A DNA stretch of 42,084 bases from Betaproteobacteria bacterium SG8_41 (GCA_001303585.1 LJTT01000044.1:1-42084); one strand, 5' to 3'; counted from the stretch's first letter, positions 15,213 to 24,030 are shown. Notes: generated from the sequence alone by a model not told the origin. A program made the numbers and translations.

Positions 15213-16879
15213 GACGCGCCGGGTCCCTTCGTGGGCGGAGGAAAGTGCTCCGCCACAGGAATCTCGATGACGGCAGGGCCGCCCGATTTGAAAGCGGCCG
15301 TGACGGCATCGGCGATCTCGTCGGGGCGCGTCACGTGAAAACCGCGCGCGCCGTAAACCTCGGCGAGCTTGTCGAAGCGGGGATTGTCGAGATCGACGCC
15401 CACATAACGCTCGCTGAAGTTGTTCTTCTGCTGCGCTTTCTCGGAGCCGTGGCAGCGGTTATTCAACACGAGGCTCACCAGGGGAATGCGGTGGCGTACG
15501 GCGGTGTTGAGCTCGCCGGATGTATAGAGGAAACCGCCGTCGCCCTGGATGCTCAAGGCCGGGCGGTCCGGATTGCCAAGCTTCGTTCCAAGGCCGACGC
15601 AGTAGCCCATACCGAGCCCGCCCTGTCCCGCGTAATTGAAGAGGGTGCGCGGCCGCTCGAAGTGGAGGCGCTGGTATGCGAGCCCCGGTGCAACGCCTGC
15701 ATCCAGCGTCACCATGCAGTCCCGGGGGAGCGCCTTGGTGAGCTCCGGGAACACGCGCTGCGGCATCATCGGGTCGCCTTTAAGCTCGAGCTCGGCTGCA
15801 AGCCGCGCCTTGCGCCGCGCGGTTAGCGACTCGATTTCCTTGCGCCAGGCAGGATCACCCTTGCCGGCTGAACGTTGCTCGCGCAGCGCCTCAAGCAACT
15901 GCTGCGCGACGGCTTTCGCGTCACCGACGATTCCAACGGCGACAGGATAGTTGCGGCCGATCTCCTGAGCGTCGATGTTGACCTGCACGATTTTGGTCTG
16001 CGGATTGACCACGCTATCGTCCCACGCCGTTGTCGACTGGCTCAACCGGCATCCGAGCGCCAGGATCACGTCGGCACGGTGGATCGCTTCGAGCGTCTCA
16101 GCGGCGCCGCGCCAGCCTGGCGTGCCGATATAGAGCCCATGGCTGTTCGGGATGGCGTCGTTATGCGCATAGGATGCGGCGAGCGCCATGCCGGCGTGTT
16201 CGGCGAGCGCGACCGCGTCCTCGCTTGCATCCGAATCGATCACACCACCCCCTGCCAACAACAGAGGGCGTTGGGCGCCCGCCAGGAGCTGGGCGGCACG
16301 CGCGATCGCTTCCGGGTCGCCCATTAGCCGTGCGGCAACCGGGCGGTACGACTCGGGCGGGGCGACTGGCACGTCGATCGTCTCGTTGTCCAGCAGGTCC
16401 CGTGGTATGCCCACGAACGCGGGTCCGCGCCCACCGGACAGAGCTGCGCGGAAGGCATCGTGCAACGTCGGGATCACGCGCGCCGTCGTGTGAACCTGGC
16501 GCGCAAAGCACGTGACCGGCTTGAAGATGTTCAGCAGATCGAAAGCCTGATTGCCGTCGCGATCGAGAAATTCCCGGGCAACATCCCCGGCGATGACGAC
16601 TACCGGGGCACGGCCCTTGTAGGCAAGCGCAATCCCGGTGAGCAGATTGATCGTGCCCGGTCCTGAGGTCGTCATGCACGCGGTCGGCCGTCCCGACGCG
16701 CGCGCGAAGCCGTAGGCCATGAAGGCCGCGGCCTCCTCATGGCGGGGATCCACGAAGCGGATGTCGCTCCGCCCATAGAGCTCCGTGACCATGCTGTTCG
16801 TGGTGAGGCCCACGATGCCGAAGATATGATCGATGCCTTCGGCGCGCAGGGTTTCGATGACTGCTTGACCGGCTTTCAT
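15209..16879 (-). CDS. Thiamine diphosphate-dependent enzyme, acetolactate synthase-like
   Basis: A 556-residue enzyme with the three-domain layout of the acetolactate synthase superfamily. The N-terminal PYR domain has the cofactor-activating glutamate in RHEEAAAFMAYGFARA (Glu48). A central Rossmann domain shows AGAQRPLLLAGGGVIDSDA. The C-terminal PP domain shows GYCVGLGTKLG and the GDG-to-NN thiamine diphosphate motif (QGDGGFLYTS ... VLNNRCHG). The ATG at 16879 follows AGGGA. The family includes acetolactate synthase, sulfoacetaldehyde acetyltransferase, glyoxylate carboligase and oxalyl-CoA decarboxylase; sequence alone does not settle which. No regulatory ilvN-like subunit is nearby, so biosynthetic acetolactate synthase is unlikely. 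A TauE/SafE exporter is divergent from it. Confidence 0.85.
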   Translation of the reverse strand: MKAGQAVIETLRAEGIDHIFGIVGLTTNSMVTELYGRSDIRFVDPRHEEAAAFMAYGFARASGRPTACMTTSGPGTINLLTGIALAYKGRAPVVVIAGDVAREFLDRDGNQAFDLLNIFKPVTCFARQVHTTARVIPTLHDAFRAALSGGRGPAFVGIPRDLLDNETIDVPVAPPESYRPVAARLMGDPEAIARAAQLLAGAQRPLLLAGGGVIDSDASEDAVALAEHAGMALAASYAHNDAIPNSHGLYIGTPGWRGAAETLEAIHRADVILALGCRLSQSTTAWDDSVVNPQTKIVQVNIDAQEIGRNYPVAVGIVGDAKAVAQQLLEALREQRSAGKGDPAWRKEIESLTARRKARLAAELELKGDPMMPQRVFPELTKALPRDCMVTLDAGVAPGLAYQRLHFERPRTLFNYAGQGGLGMGYCVGLGTKLGNPDRPALSIQGDGGFLYTSGELNTAVRHRIPLVSLVLNNRCHGSEKAQQKNNFSERYVGVDLDNPRFDKLAEVYGARGFHVTRPDEIADAVTAAFKSGGPAVIEIPVAEHFPPPTKGPGAS

Positions 16880-17270
16880 GTTGTTCCCTGTTCGAAGAAA
16901 TGACTGCAATCGAATTGTAAGTCGTGACTCATGGTCCGCGACCGGTACCCAAAACCTGAAGCGAAATGTTCGGCCAGCTTAAGGCTCCGTCGCTCAACCC
17001 AAACCCGGCGGTTTCGGTGCCGCTCCCCGGCCGCCCGTGCTGACGGGGCAAAGCGATCCAAATGCAAATTTTCCGACAGACTTCGTGCGAGGCGCGATAC
17101 GATTGCTATTGGGCTCTCCTCCTGCTCGCAAATTGACGGCCTGGGCGACAGGAAGCGAGAGATGATGGGCGATCAGCGGGAGCGAGTCAATTGCGGAAGC
17201 GGCCGTTTTTCCAGGGCGAAGCCATCAGAAATCGACGGCCGCGCCGGCGTCCCGTCGTCGAGCCTGGAAT
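16880..17270. other. Divergent intergenic region, TPP enzyme and TSUP exporter
   Basis: About 390 bases between two divergent genes. Open frames here have no domain signature. I see no terminator or recognisable operator. It should hold the promoters of both neighbours. Confidence 0.45.
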
Positions 17271-18014
17271 ATGATGCAGTCACTGTCGGGCTTCGAGATC
17301 GCGTACAGCGTCGCGGTGGTGCTGCTGTCCTTCGGGCTACGCGGCAGCACCGGCTTCGGGGGCGCGGTTGGCATGCCGCTGCTTGCGCTGGTGCTGCCGC
17401 TCAAGATCTTGATACCGGTGTGGACGCTGCTCGGCGTTACCTCATCGATCGCAATCCTGGGGCACGACCGCGAGTATGTCGCCCGCCGGGACTTCATCGC
17501 CTTCATACCGTGGTGCGTCGCTGGCGTCGGGATCGGGCTCTATTTCTTTACGATGCTCGATGCGCGCACGCTGGCGCGCGGTCTGGGCGGATTGATTCTT
17601 GCCTACGCGGGCTACGTGCTGTGGTCGACGTGGAGGCCTGCCTCGTCGCGCCGGGCTCCACGCGGTTTCGGTCCGCTCGCGGGCACGCTCTCCGGAATTG
17701 TCGGCACGCTTTTCGGGACCATGGGCACGGTATTCTTCGCGATGTACCTCGATGCGCGCTCGCTGGCCAAGGAGGCATTCCGCGCGACCATGTCGGCCAT
17801 GCTGCTGACTTTGAGCCTGGTGCGCGGTATCGGCTACTACGCGACGGGCGAGTTCACGCGCGACGCGCTGATCGTATTCGCGGCGATTCTTCCGGTAATG
17901 CTCCTGGGCATTTATATCGGCGATCGCATTCACGTGAGGTTGAGCGAGATCACTTTCCGTCGTCTGGTGGGTGCGACGCTCATCCTGTGCGGAGTGCCGC
18001 TTCTGCTCAGGTGA
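17271..18014 (+). CDS. TauE/SafE (TSUP) family anion exporter
   Basis: A 247-residue inner-membrane protein with about eight hydrophobic segments. The first repeat contains LRGSTGFGGAVGMPLLALVL and the second GTLSGIVGTLFGTMGTVFFA, the paired glycine-rich signatures of the TSUP family, whose members export sulfite, sulfoacetate or other small anions. The neighbouring thiamine enzyme could be a sulfoacetaldehyde acetyltransferase relative, which would release sulfite, but this is speculation. The ATG at 17271 has no clear Shine-Dalgarno. Confidence 0.85.
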   Translation: MMQSLSGFEIAYSVAVVLLSFGLRGSTGFGGAVGMPLLALVLPLKILIPVWTLLGVTSSIAILGHDREYVARRDFIAFIPWCVAGVGIGLYFFTMLDARTLARGLGGLILAYAGYVLWSTWRPASSRRAPRGFGPLAGTLSGIVGTLFGTMGTVFFAMYLDARSLAKEAFRATMSAMLLTLSLVRGIGYYATGEFTRDALIVFAAILPVMLLGIYIGDRIHVRLSEITFRRLVGATLILCGVPLLLR

Positions 18015-18170
18015 GGCCTGGCGCGCGCCCCGACTTAGCGGGGAGGGTGCTGAAGGGAGAGGCTGCTGAGCCGTGTCGTGGCAATGGCAGATGGGCGAGG
18101 GATGCGGCAAGTCCTGTGCTAGGATTTATCGATATTTCATCGAAGCGGCGCTCTGTGAAGGAGGGCGGAA

Positions 18171-18779
18171 ATGAGTGGGGCGAAAGCAAGCCCGGTCATC
18201 CTGGTAAAGCCAGGGGAGGGTTCGACCGAGGTGGAACAGGTCTACGACGAAATTTGCCGGATGAAGGATCCGCGCTGGCTGGGCCCGCTTTTCGGGTTTT
18301 TCGCGAACGTGCCGGGGCTGCTCAAGGCGTGGTGGGAGCTCCAGAAGCAGCTCGAAGTTGTGAAAGGTCATGTGCCGCGCGAGCTCACGAATCGGATTGC
18401 CATGGTGTGCGCGGTGGCGACGGATTGCCCGCGCTGCGTGAACTTTCATAAAACGGACCTCATCGACCGCATGGGAATGGATGCGGCGGAGGTCGAAAAA
18501 CTGCACGACTTCGAGAACGCGGAGCTCTCCGACATGGAGAAGGCAGTGTTCCGCGTGGCCCGCAAGCTCACGCTGAACGAGCAGATGACCGACGATGAGT
18601 TTCAGGCGCTGCGCGATGCCGGCTTCGATGATGCGGCGATCGTCGAGATCGTGTCGGTCGCGTTGCTCGAGGGGGGCTTTGCCCGCCACGCCAGCGTGTT
18701 CGCGCGATTCGAGGACGGGGTGAGATGGCCGGCGCGGCATACCCCGTCGGCGGATTACCGGAAGGTCATCAATCACTAG
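18171..18779 (+). CDS. AhpD-like carboxymuconolactone decarboxylase family protein
   Basis: A 202-residue alpha-helical protein of the CMD/AhpD family. The redox motif CPRCVNFH (Cys86, Cys89, His93) is the AhpD-type CxxCxxxH, known to act as a peroxidase or disulfide reductase. Preceding helices (LTNRIAMVCAVATDC) and ITE-type FDDAAIVEIVSVALL fit the fold. A strong GGAGGG precedes the ATG. A RutB-like hydrolase follows 39 bases after the stop, across a heptamer repeat, so the two may form an operon. A thiol-peroxide defence role is likely, but the partner is unknown. Confidence 0.85.
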   Translation: MSGAKASPVILVKPGEGSTEVEQVYDEICRMKDPRWLGPLFGFFANVPGLLKAWWELQKQLEVVKGHVPRELTNRIAMVCAVATDCPRCVNFHKTDLIDRMGMDAAEVEKLHDFENAELSDMEKAVFRVARKLTLNEQMTDDEFQALRDAGFDDAAIVEIVSVALLEGGFARHASVFARFEDGVRWPARHTPSADYRKVINH

Positions 18780-18785
18780 AAGTTC

Positions 18786-18813
18786 CGTGAATCATCAATC
18801 GTGAATTGTGAAT
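18786..18813. repeat. Heptamer array before the isochorismatase gene
   Basis: Four 7-bp units (CGTGAAT, CATCAAT, CGTGAAT, TGTGAAT) end only 4 bases before the ATG at 18818. The array therefore occupies the place of the ribosome binding site, which is otherwise absent. Confidence 0.7.
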
Positions 18814-18817
18814 CGAA

Positions 18818-19510
18818 ATGGCGACCCTGAAAGCTCGTCCGCAGGACGTGGAGATCGATCTCCGGCGCACAGCGTTCATTGTGGTGGACATGCAAAATGC
18901 CTACGCCACCAAGGGCGGCATGCTGGACCTTGGCACGGGTATCGATGAGTCGCGCACACGGCCCGTCATCGAGGCCAACAAACGGCTGCTCCCCGCCGCG
19001 CGGCGGGCGGGCGTGAAAGTGATCTACCTGCAGTTCGGCTACAAGCCGGATCTCAGCGATGCGGGGGGTCCGCAATCACCAAATATTCGCAAGCAGATGG
19101 CGATCCGCATGATCAAGGAGCGCCCGGCCGACCGCAACAAGCTGATCGTCGAGGGCACTTGGGGCTGGCAGATCATCGACGAACTGAAGCCTGAGGCCGT
19201 CGATCTTGTGGTGAAGAAAACTCGTTATAGCGGTTTTGCCGGCACAAATCTCGAAAGCCTGCTGAACGGTCTCGACATCCGTCACCTTATCTTCACGGGC
19301 GTCGCAACCAACGTGTGCGTCGAAAGCACGGCGCGAGAAGCCTATTTCCGGGAGTTCTGGCCGATCCTGGTCGAGGACGCCATGGATCACACAGGGCCGG
19401 ACTTCGTGCGTCAGGCGACGCTTTACAATTTCGAGTCGAAGATGGGTTGGATCACTCGCTCTGATGACGTTCTAAGCGTCCTCGCGCCGGCCGGAAAAAG
19501 CACGAGATGA
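18818..19510 (+). CDS. Isochorismatase-family cysteine hydrolase, RutB-like
   Basis: A 230-residue hydrolase with the catalytic triad of the cysteine hydrolase superfamily: Asp24 in FIVVDMQNAYATKGG, Lys134 in VKKTRYSGFAGTNL, and Cys167 in FTGVATNVCVESTAREAYF. These segments, TRPVI and GGPQSPN resemble E. coli RutB (ureidoacrylate amidohydrolase of pyrimidine degradation) closely. No other rut gene is in the window, so the true substrate may differ. The ATG at 18818 has no Shine-Dalgarno because a heptamer repeat lies directly upstream. Confidence 0.88.
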   Translation: MATLKARPQDVEIDLRRTAFIVVDMQNAYATKGGMLDLGTGIDESRTRPVIEANKRLLPAARRAGVKVIYLQFGYKPDLSDAGGPQSPNIRKQMAIRMIKERPADRNKLIVEGTWGWQIIDELKPEAVDLVVKKTRYSGFAGTNLESLLNGLDIRHLIFTGVATNVCVESTAREAYFREFWPILVEDAMDHTGPDFVRQATLYNFESKMGWITRSDDVLSVLAPAGKSTR

Positions 19511-19580
19511 CGACCCTCCTTCCGGGTCAGCCTCGACGCTCCGTGATGGAAAATCGAACCCGACCCGCGGCCCACAATGG

Positions 19581-20207
19581 TTAGCCGGTCTTAGGCTTCC
19601 AGTTTTTCACCAGATTGCCGGCCCTGGCAAGCTGCTTGGGCTCAAGCTGCTTTTGTGCGAGATCGCGTATCTGCTCCATCTCCTTCTGCGCCGCGCCGCT
19701 GGCCGAGGCCGCGGCAATGCTGGACCACATGAAGGCGCGTTCCGGATCACGCTTGATGCCCGTGCCGTTGAAATACATCTGCGGCAGCGCCTGCTGAGCC
19801 GGCAGCCGGCCTTGTTGTGCCGCGCTCTCGAACCAGGGCACCGCCGCTGATGCGTTGGCCTTCCCGCCGATGCCGTCACGCAGCATTACGGCGAGCGCGC
19901 ACTGTGCTTCGGCGACGCCGTACTTGTACCACAGGCGGATCTCAGCCGGTGTGGCGGCGATTTTCAGAAATCTGCGCGCCTTGGCGTAATCCTGAGCGAC
20001 GCCTTTGCCGTCGCGGTAGATCAAGCCAAGCTCCAGCGCCGCGACGACGTTGCCGGCGTCGACCTTCTTTTCCAGGGCCTTGACTACGGCGGCAGGCTCG
20101 CCCGCTGCGAGCGCCTTCGCCGTCTCCTGTTCCAGGAGTTTCTCGGCGGCGTGCGCATTCTGTGACAGCAGGGACAACGCGGCGAATGCCGCGACGAGAA
20201 TTCTCAT
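19581..20207 (-). CDS. Exported Sel1-repeat protein
   Basis: A 208-residue protein with a signal peptide (MRILVAAFAALSLLSQNAHA). Sel1/TPR-like repeats follow: AALELGLIYRDGKGVAQDYA, AQCALAVMLRDGIGGKANAS, AQQALPQMYFNGTGIKRDPE, AFMWSSIAAASASG. The start at 20207 is chosen because GGAGG lies just upstream and it begins the signal peptide. Sel1 repeats mediate protein-protein contacts; this one is presumably periplasmic. The partner is unknown. Confidence 0.85.
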   Translation of the reverse strand: MRILVAAFAALSLLSQNAHAAEKLLEQETAKALAAGEPAAVVKALEKKVDAGNVVAALELGLIYRDGKGVAQDYAKARRFLKIAATPAEIRLWYKYGVAEAQCALAVMLRDGIGGKANASAAVPWFESAAQQGRLPAQQALPQMYFNGTGIKRDPERAFMWSSIAAASASGAAQKEMEQIRDLAQKQLEPKQLARAGNLVKNWKPKTG

Positions 20208-20454
20208 TGCGCTCCTCCCGGACATGACCGTCATCTCCCTCGGGAATACAACCTGTAGGCGTAAGACAGAATACAGGGGCACTCTTACGAAGGTCTTACA
20301 TAGCGGGTGCCGGCCGCTCATCGGGTCCGGGGAGCTGAAGTGCAACGCCACGGGCGCTGCCCGGTGATTTCAAGCCACCCTCAAAACTACGCAACCCCTT
20401 GGGGAAAAGGATTTATCTTCTCCGTGGCAACCGGGTGTCGGGTCGTGTCGGGGC

Positions 20455-21389
20455 TCAGGCTGACGTGAGGTCGCGAGCGCCGGCCTGATTCCAGGCCCGC
20501 CGGTGCTCCATCCGGTGATCGAGGCGTCTGAGCCCCGCTTGCTCCGCCAGCGTTAGCGCTTCCACATACTCCCGGCGTGTAAGCGCGCGGTCGAGGGTGG
20601 GGTAGTCGTCCGCGCGATAGCACGGCCGGTACTGGTCCATCAGGTTGAGATACGTGTCCCGCGAGATTTCGGTCGCCAAAAAGCGGACCACCTGTGCCGC
20701 GCGTCCAGCACGAGGTCGCCTACCTGCCGGTGCATCTCCTTCACGGCGGCGCGGTTTACCTCGACGTAGCCGCGTACTTTGGAATACTTGCGTGCCAGGG
20801 CCGAATCGCCGTACTTCATGTCCGGCATATAGATATCCACGATGCCGTCGAGTAGCGCCAGCGCCTCAGCGCTGTCGTAGCCGCTGGTGTTGTAGACAAG
20901 GGGCACGGTGAGACCGCGCTGCGCAGCGTCGTGAACAGCGGCGACGATTTGCGCGACGACATGGCTCGGCGTCACGAAGTTGATGTTGTGGCAGCCCAGT
21001 CGCTGCAACTCGAGCATCCTGTCCGCGATGGCGGCCGGCTCCACCTCGTGTCCGGCGCCGCGCTGGGAGATATCCCAGTTCTGGCAGAAAACGCAGCGCA
21101 GGTTGCACCAGCTGAAGAAGATCGTGCCGGATCCGGCGTGCCCGCGCAGCGGATCTTCCTCGCCATGGTGTGGCCCATGGCTCGCGACCACGGCCCGCAT
21201 CGCCGTGTGGCACACCGCGCCCTCGATGCCTTTGCGGCGATCAACGCGGCAGTAGCGCGCGCAGAGGTCGCAATCTGCCAGGCGCTCATATGCCGCGTCG
21301 GCCCGTCGCCGCAGCTCGCCGGACTCGAGTAGGCGCCGATAGGCCGCAACAAACGCGCGATCTCGTATCGCGGCTTCGGTCATATCCAT
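20455..21389 (-). pseudogene. Radical SAM protein, PflA/PflX-like, disrupted
   Basis: The first part (21389 to about 20690) encodes a radical SAM protein with an N-terminal CDLCARYCRVDRRKGIEG cluster, and the SAM motif CNLRCVFCQNWDIS (CxxxCxxC) followed by the usual TPSHVVAQIV and VYNTSGYDS. After GDLVLDAR the frame changes and stops at 20640. A second frame continues at once with VVRFLATEISRDTYLNLMDQ and QYRPCYRADDYPTLDRAL, the family's C-terminal part, ending at 20455. Compared with the usual arrangement, about 22 residues (an LVRHLVLP-type segment) are missing at the junction, so a deletion has both removed sequence and shifted the frame. It could also be an assembly error. The start is uncertain (21389 or 21383). 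Confidence 0.75.
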
Positions 21390-21425
21390 CACATCCCAGG
21401 TGCCGAGCAAAATCCTGTTGGCCGC

Positions 21426-21504
21426 CGATACACGCAGATCAACAACAATGTTTCCGACTACTGCAGGTTCTCTTATCCGCGTTCATCTGCATTGATCCGC
21501 GGCC
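21426..21504. repeat. Decamer repeats upstream of the radical SAM pseudogene
   Basis: Bases 21475-21504 are three 10-bp units (ATCCGCGTTC, ATCTGCATTG, ATCCGCGGCC). A related CGCAGATCAA lies near 21433-21442. The region 21390-21559 contains no gene. Confidence 0.55.
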
Positions 21505-21559
21505 AGATACGTTTCGCGTTTCACCGGCGTTTTGGTCCGCTCACCGCTCACCGCGGCAG

Positions 21560-22279
21560 TCAGCGGCGCACGTCGATCCGATTGAGCACGTTGTCCACCG
21601 CGAACAGGCACCAAGCGTCGTCCTCGGCGCGGCGCCGCTCTTCCTCGGTGCGGACGAAGCCGTTGAGTGTCACAACGTAATCGCGGCAGGTGGCTCGAAT
21701 CTGGCTGGCCTGCACCAATGGGTCCATTTCGTGCACCAGCCGCAGGGCGTCCAGGATCTCGTCGTCGGTGTCGTCCTCGGGCGGCTGCACATCGAGCGAA
21801 TTCACGACGTCGCGACAACCGGGCGCCCACCAGGCGAGCACGCCGGCGAGGCGCTTGTGGGAGAGGCTTACGACATGGCCTTCGAGACTCACGATGCCAT
21901 CCTTGACCTCGACCTCGATTTCACCGCTGGCGCCCGCGTCGCGCAGCGTCTCCACACGGCCCTTGGCGCGCGAACGTATGGTGCAGTCGCGCAGCTCCGC
22001 CTGTGCCAGGAGCGCGCCATCCAGCGAATCTCGGATTGCACCGTCGCCCCTGCGCTCTGATGGCGCGACGTGAAGCCGGTCGATAACGCCGCGCACCCCT
22101 TCAATTGCCGCTGCGTGTTCGAGAGCGAGTTTCTTTGCTGCAAGGCGCTCGACTTCACCTTCCAGGATCACAGCGCCGTCGATGAAACCGATCGTGACCG
22201 GAAAGCGATGGAGATTGATGCGCGGCTCGAATTCGAGCGCCCGGTGCACCAGTTTGATCATTTCCTCCTTTGTGGGCAT
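21560..22279 (-). CDS. Protein with three BON domains, apparently cytoplasmic
   Basis: A 239-residue protein with three BON-type alpha/beta modules of about 70 residues each. Each carries the typical VTLxGxV pattern: GAVILEGEVERLAAKK, GIVSLEGHVVSLSHKR, YVVTLNGFVRTEEERR. BON domains are known to bind phospholipid surfaces and usually lie in periplasmic OsmY-type proteins. This one starts MPTKEEMIKLVHRAL with no signal peptide. The start at 22279 follows GAGGAG. An upstream extension of the frame is possible but lacks a ribosome binding site. Confidence 0.8.
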   Translation of the reverse strand: MPTKEEMIKLVHRALEFEPRINLHRFPVTIGFIDGAVILEGEVERLAAKKLALEHAAAIEGVRGVIDRLHVAPSERRGDGAIRDSLDGALLAQAELRDCTIRSRAKGRVETLRDAGASGEIEVEVKDGIVSLEGHVVSLSHKRLAGVLAWWAPGCRDVVNSLDVQPPEDDTDDEILDALRLVHEMDPLVQASQIRATCRDYVVTLNGFVRTEEERRRAEDDAWCLFAVDNVLNRIDVRR

Positions 22280-22583
22280 CCGTCGCTCCTCGAATGTTGG
22301 GCGACTTGTCAGCGAGGGAACCGAAGCGGCGCCCCGCGTGTGCAGCCGGAAAGAAAAGCCGCGCCAGTTCACGCTGCCGACCCCGAGCGCTTCTCAAGCG
22401 TCTCCGCCAAAAAGATATTTTGCGCCGCCTCGCGAGCCATCATTTGAGTTAAATCAAGGATCGGCTCCGACGGTCGGGACTGCATTGCCGGAACGTTCAA
22501 CCGGCACCGTCAAAGAAGCAGAATATCGGGATAAAACGCGCACGGGAGAGGCCGGTGCCTTGCTCAGAGCCGGCTCCTGGCTC
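22280..22583. other. Intergenic region between BON and binding-protein genes
   Basis: About 300 bases with no convincing gene on either strand. It lies upstream of the BON gene and downstream of the binding-protein homologue (both minus strand). No hairpin with a U-tract was seen. Confidence 0.4.
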
Positions 22584-23273
22584 CTATACAGGCTCCAGGC
22601 CTTTCGCCGCGAGCACGCGCGCGGCATTGGGCGTGAAGAGGAAATCGAGCAGTTCCTGCGCCGCGTCGCGGTGCTCTGCTCCGGAAAAGATGCCGGTCGC
22701 GGAGACAGTCACCTGTTGCAGTTCTTCCGGCAACGGACCCGCCAGTTCAATCCCTGGCACGGCCAGGAGTTCGGGGATCTGCTGCACCGCCATTTCAACA
22801 TCGCCGGCAGCGACCAGTTCGCCGACGAGCCCTCCGGCCGGGATCTTCGCCTTCGCTCTGATGAGATCGGCGATTCCCAGTCGCTCGATTATTTTCGCGA
22901 AATGGATCCCGCTCGCCCCCTCCCGCGAGAATGCAATCGATCGCGAGCCGATCAATGTGCGCTTGAATGCCTCAACCGAGCCGATGTCCGGCCTGGGTGC
23001 CCCGGCGCGCACGGCCAGGCCCGAGCGCACCCGCGTGAGAGGACGACAGGTGGCTCGGTCGATCTTGCCCTGCAGGATCAGCTGGCTAACCGCGGCGTCG
23101 CCCAGAATCACGACATCGGCCGTCTCGCCGCCCGCAATACGCCTGAGCATGATCTGGGCCGGATCGTAGCTGACCGCCAGGCGATGCCCGGTTGCGTGTT
23201 CGAAGCGCGGCGCGAGTTCCCCGAACACCGTGCGCATGCTGTTGGAGGTCAGGACTTCGATGTGAACAGGCAT
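22584..23273 (-). CDS. ModA-like extracellular solute-binding protein homologue without signal peptide
   Basis: A 229-residue protein of the type II periplasmic-binding fold, resembling molybdate-type (SBP_bac_11) proteins. Visible segments are VLTSNSMRTVFGELAPRFE, VSYDPAQIMLRRIAGGETAD, DVVILGDAAVSQLILQGKID and GIELAGPLPEELQQVTVSAT, plus a C-terminal AAQELLDFLFTP. Such proteins normally start with an export signal; this one starts MPVHIEVLTSNS. No ABC transporter genes flank it. The ATG lacks a Shine-Dalgarno and is preceded by a heptamer array, so the true start may have been lost. It may be a cytosolic sensor or a truncated gene. Confidence 0.75.
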   Translation of the reverse strand: MPVHIEVLTSNSMRTVFGELAPRFEHATGHRLAVSYDPAQIMLRRIAGGETADVVILGDAAVSQLILQGKIDRATCRPLTRVRSGLAVRAGAPRPDIGSVEAFKRTLIGSRSIAFSREGASGIHFAKIIERLGIADLIRAKAKIPAGGLVGELVAAGDVEMAVQQIPELLAVPGIELAGPLPEELQQVTVSATGIFSGAEHRDAAQELLDFLFTPNAARVLAAKGLEPV

Positions 23274-23280
23274 TTAATTC

Positions 23281-23301
23281 GAGTGATGAGTGATGAGTGA
23301 T
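23281..23301. repeat. Three perfect heptamers upstream of the binding-protein homologue
   Basis: GAGTGAT repeated three times without interruption, starting 8 bases from the start codon of the minus-strand gene at 23273. It occupies the position where the ribosome binding site would be. Confidence 0.7.
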
Positions 23302-23616
23302 AGTGTATTAATCAAGCGATGACATGATCAAGTGCAGGGATGGCTCAAGAGCCGCGCCTGATCAGTCATGGGGTAGCGGAGGGCTTCATTAGTCAAGGGG
23401 CTGCGGCGTTGATCGAGAGCAGGGTTCCTGGCGTCGCGCCGGGCTTCGATGTACAGTCCGGCAGGCATCGTATGGCGCGGCCCGGCGTTGCGCAACGATT
23501 TGCCGACAGAGGCTTGAGGGCCATCGCGATCACACCGAAGGATTGGTCGACACGCCTCGCCCGCGAGCTGATGAAGCGGGGTCGCAGGATAAACGAAAAA
23601 GCACGCGCAAGGATTG
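23302..23616. other. Intergenic region upstream of DUF2237 gene
   Basis: About 315 bases between divergent genes. Open frames on both strands have no recognisable domain. The stretch should hold the promoters of both neighbours but no clear motif is visible. Confidence 0.4.
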
Positions 23617-24000
23617 ATGAGCGACGAAGTTTCCAAGGAGAAAAACGTTCTGGGCGGCCCGTTGCTCGCGTGCAGCTATGACCCCTTGACCGGTTACTTT
23701 CGTGACGGCTGCTGCGCGACGCATGGGGTAGGGGCCGTGGCGCACCTGGTGTGCGTCAAGGTGACCGCCGAGTTCCTGGAGTTCTCGCGTGAGCGCGGCA
23801 ACGATCTCATCACGCCTCAGCCGAAGCTGCGGTTCAGAGGGCTAAAGCCGGGCGACCGCTGGTGTCTCCACGTGCTGCGCTGGATCGAAGCGTGGGAGGC
23901 CGGCAAGGCGCCGCAGGTCATACTCGAGGCGACGCACGAGAACGTGCTCCGGTACGCGCCGCTCGCCGCGCTCAAGCGCCATGCGCGCGATCTTCATTGA
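23617..24000 (+). CDS. DUF2237 family protein
   Basis: A 127-residue cytoplasmic protein with the DUF2237 signature: NVLGGPLLACSYDPLTGYF, FRDGCCATHGVGAVAHLVC, TAEFLEFSRERGNDLITPQP, FRGLKPGDRWCLHVLRW. The family is widespread in bacteria and has no known function. The conserved cysteines (RDGCC) suggest metal or redox chemistry, which is inference. The ATG at 23617 is preceded by AAGGA. Confidence 0.9.
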   Translation: MSDEVSKEKNVLGGPLLACSYDPLTGYFRDGCCATHGVGAVAHLVCVKVTAEFLEFSRERGNDLITPQPKLRFRGLKPGDRWCLHVLRWIEAWEAGKAPQVILEATHENVLRYAPLAALKRHARDLH

Positions 24001-24030
24001 TTCGAAAATTGGTCGGCCAAAACCAGACGG

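Noticed and set aside
20640..20646. In-frame selenocysteine codon as explanation for the broken radical SAM gene
   Set aside because: The two halves are in different frames and residues are missing at the junction, so recoding of a TGA cannot explain it.
23340..23681. 113-codon plus-strand frame before the DUF2237 gene
   Set aside because: No domain, overlaps the start of a real gene in another frame and has no ribosome binding site.
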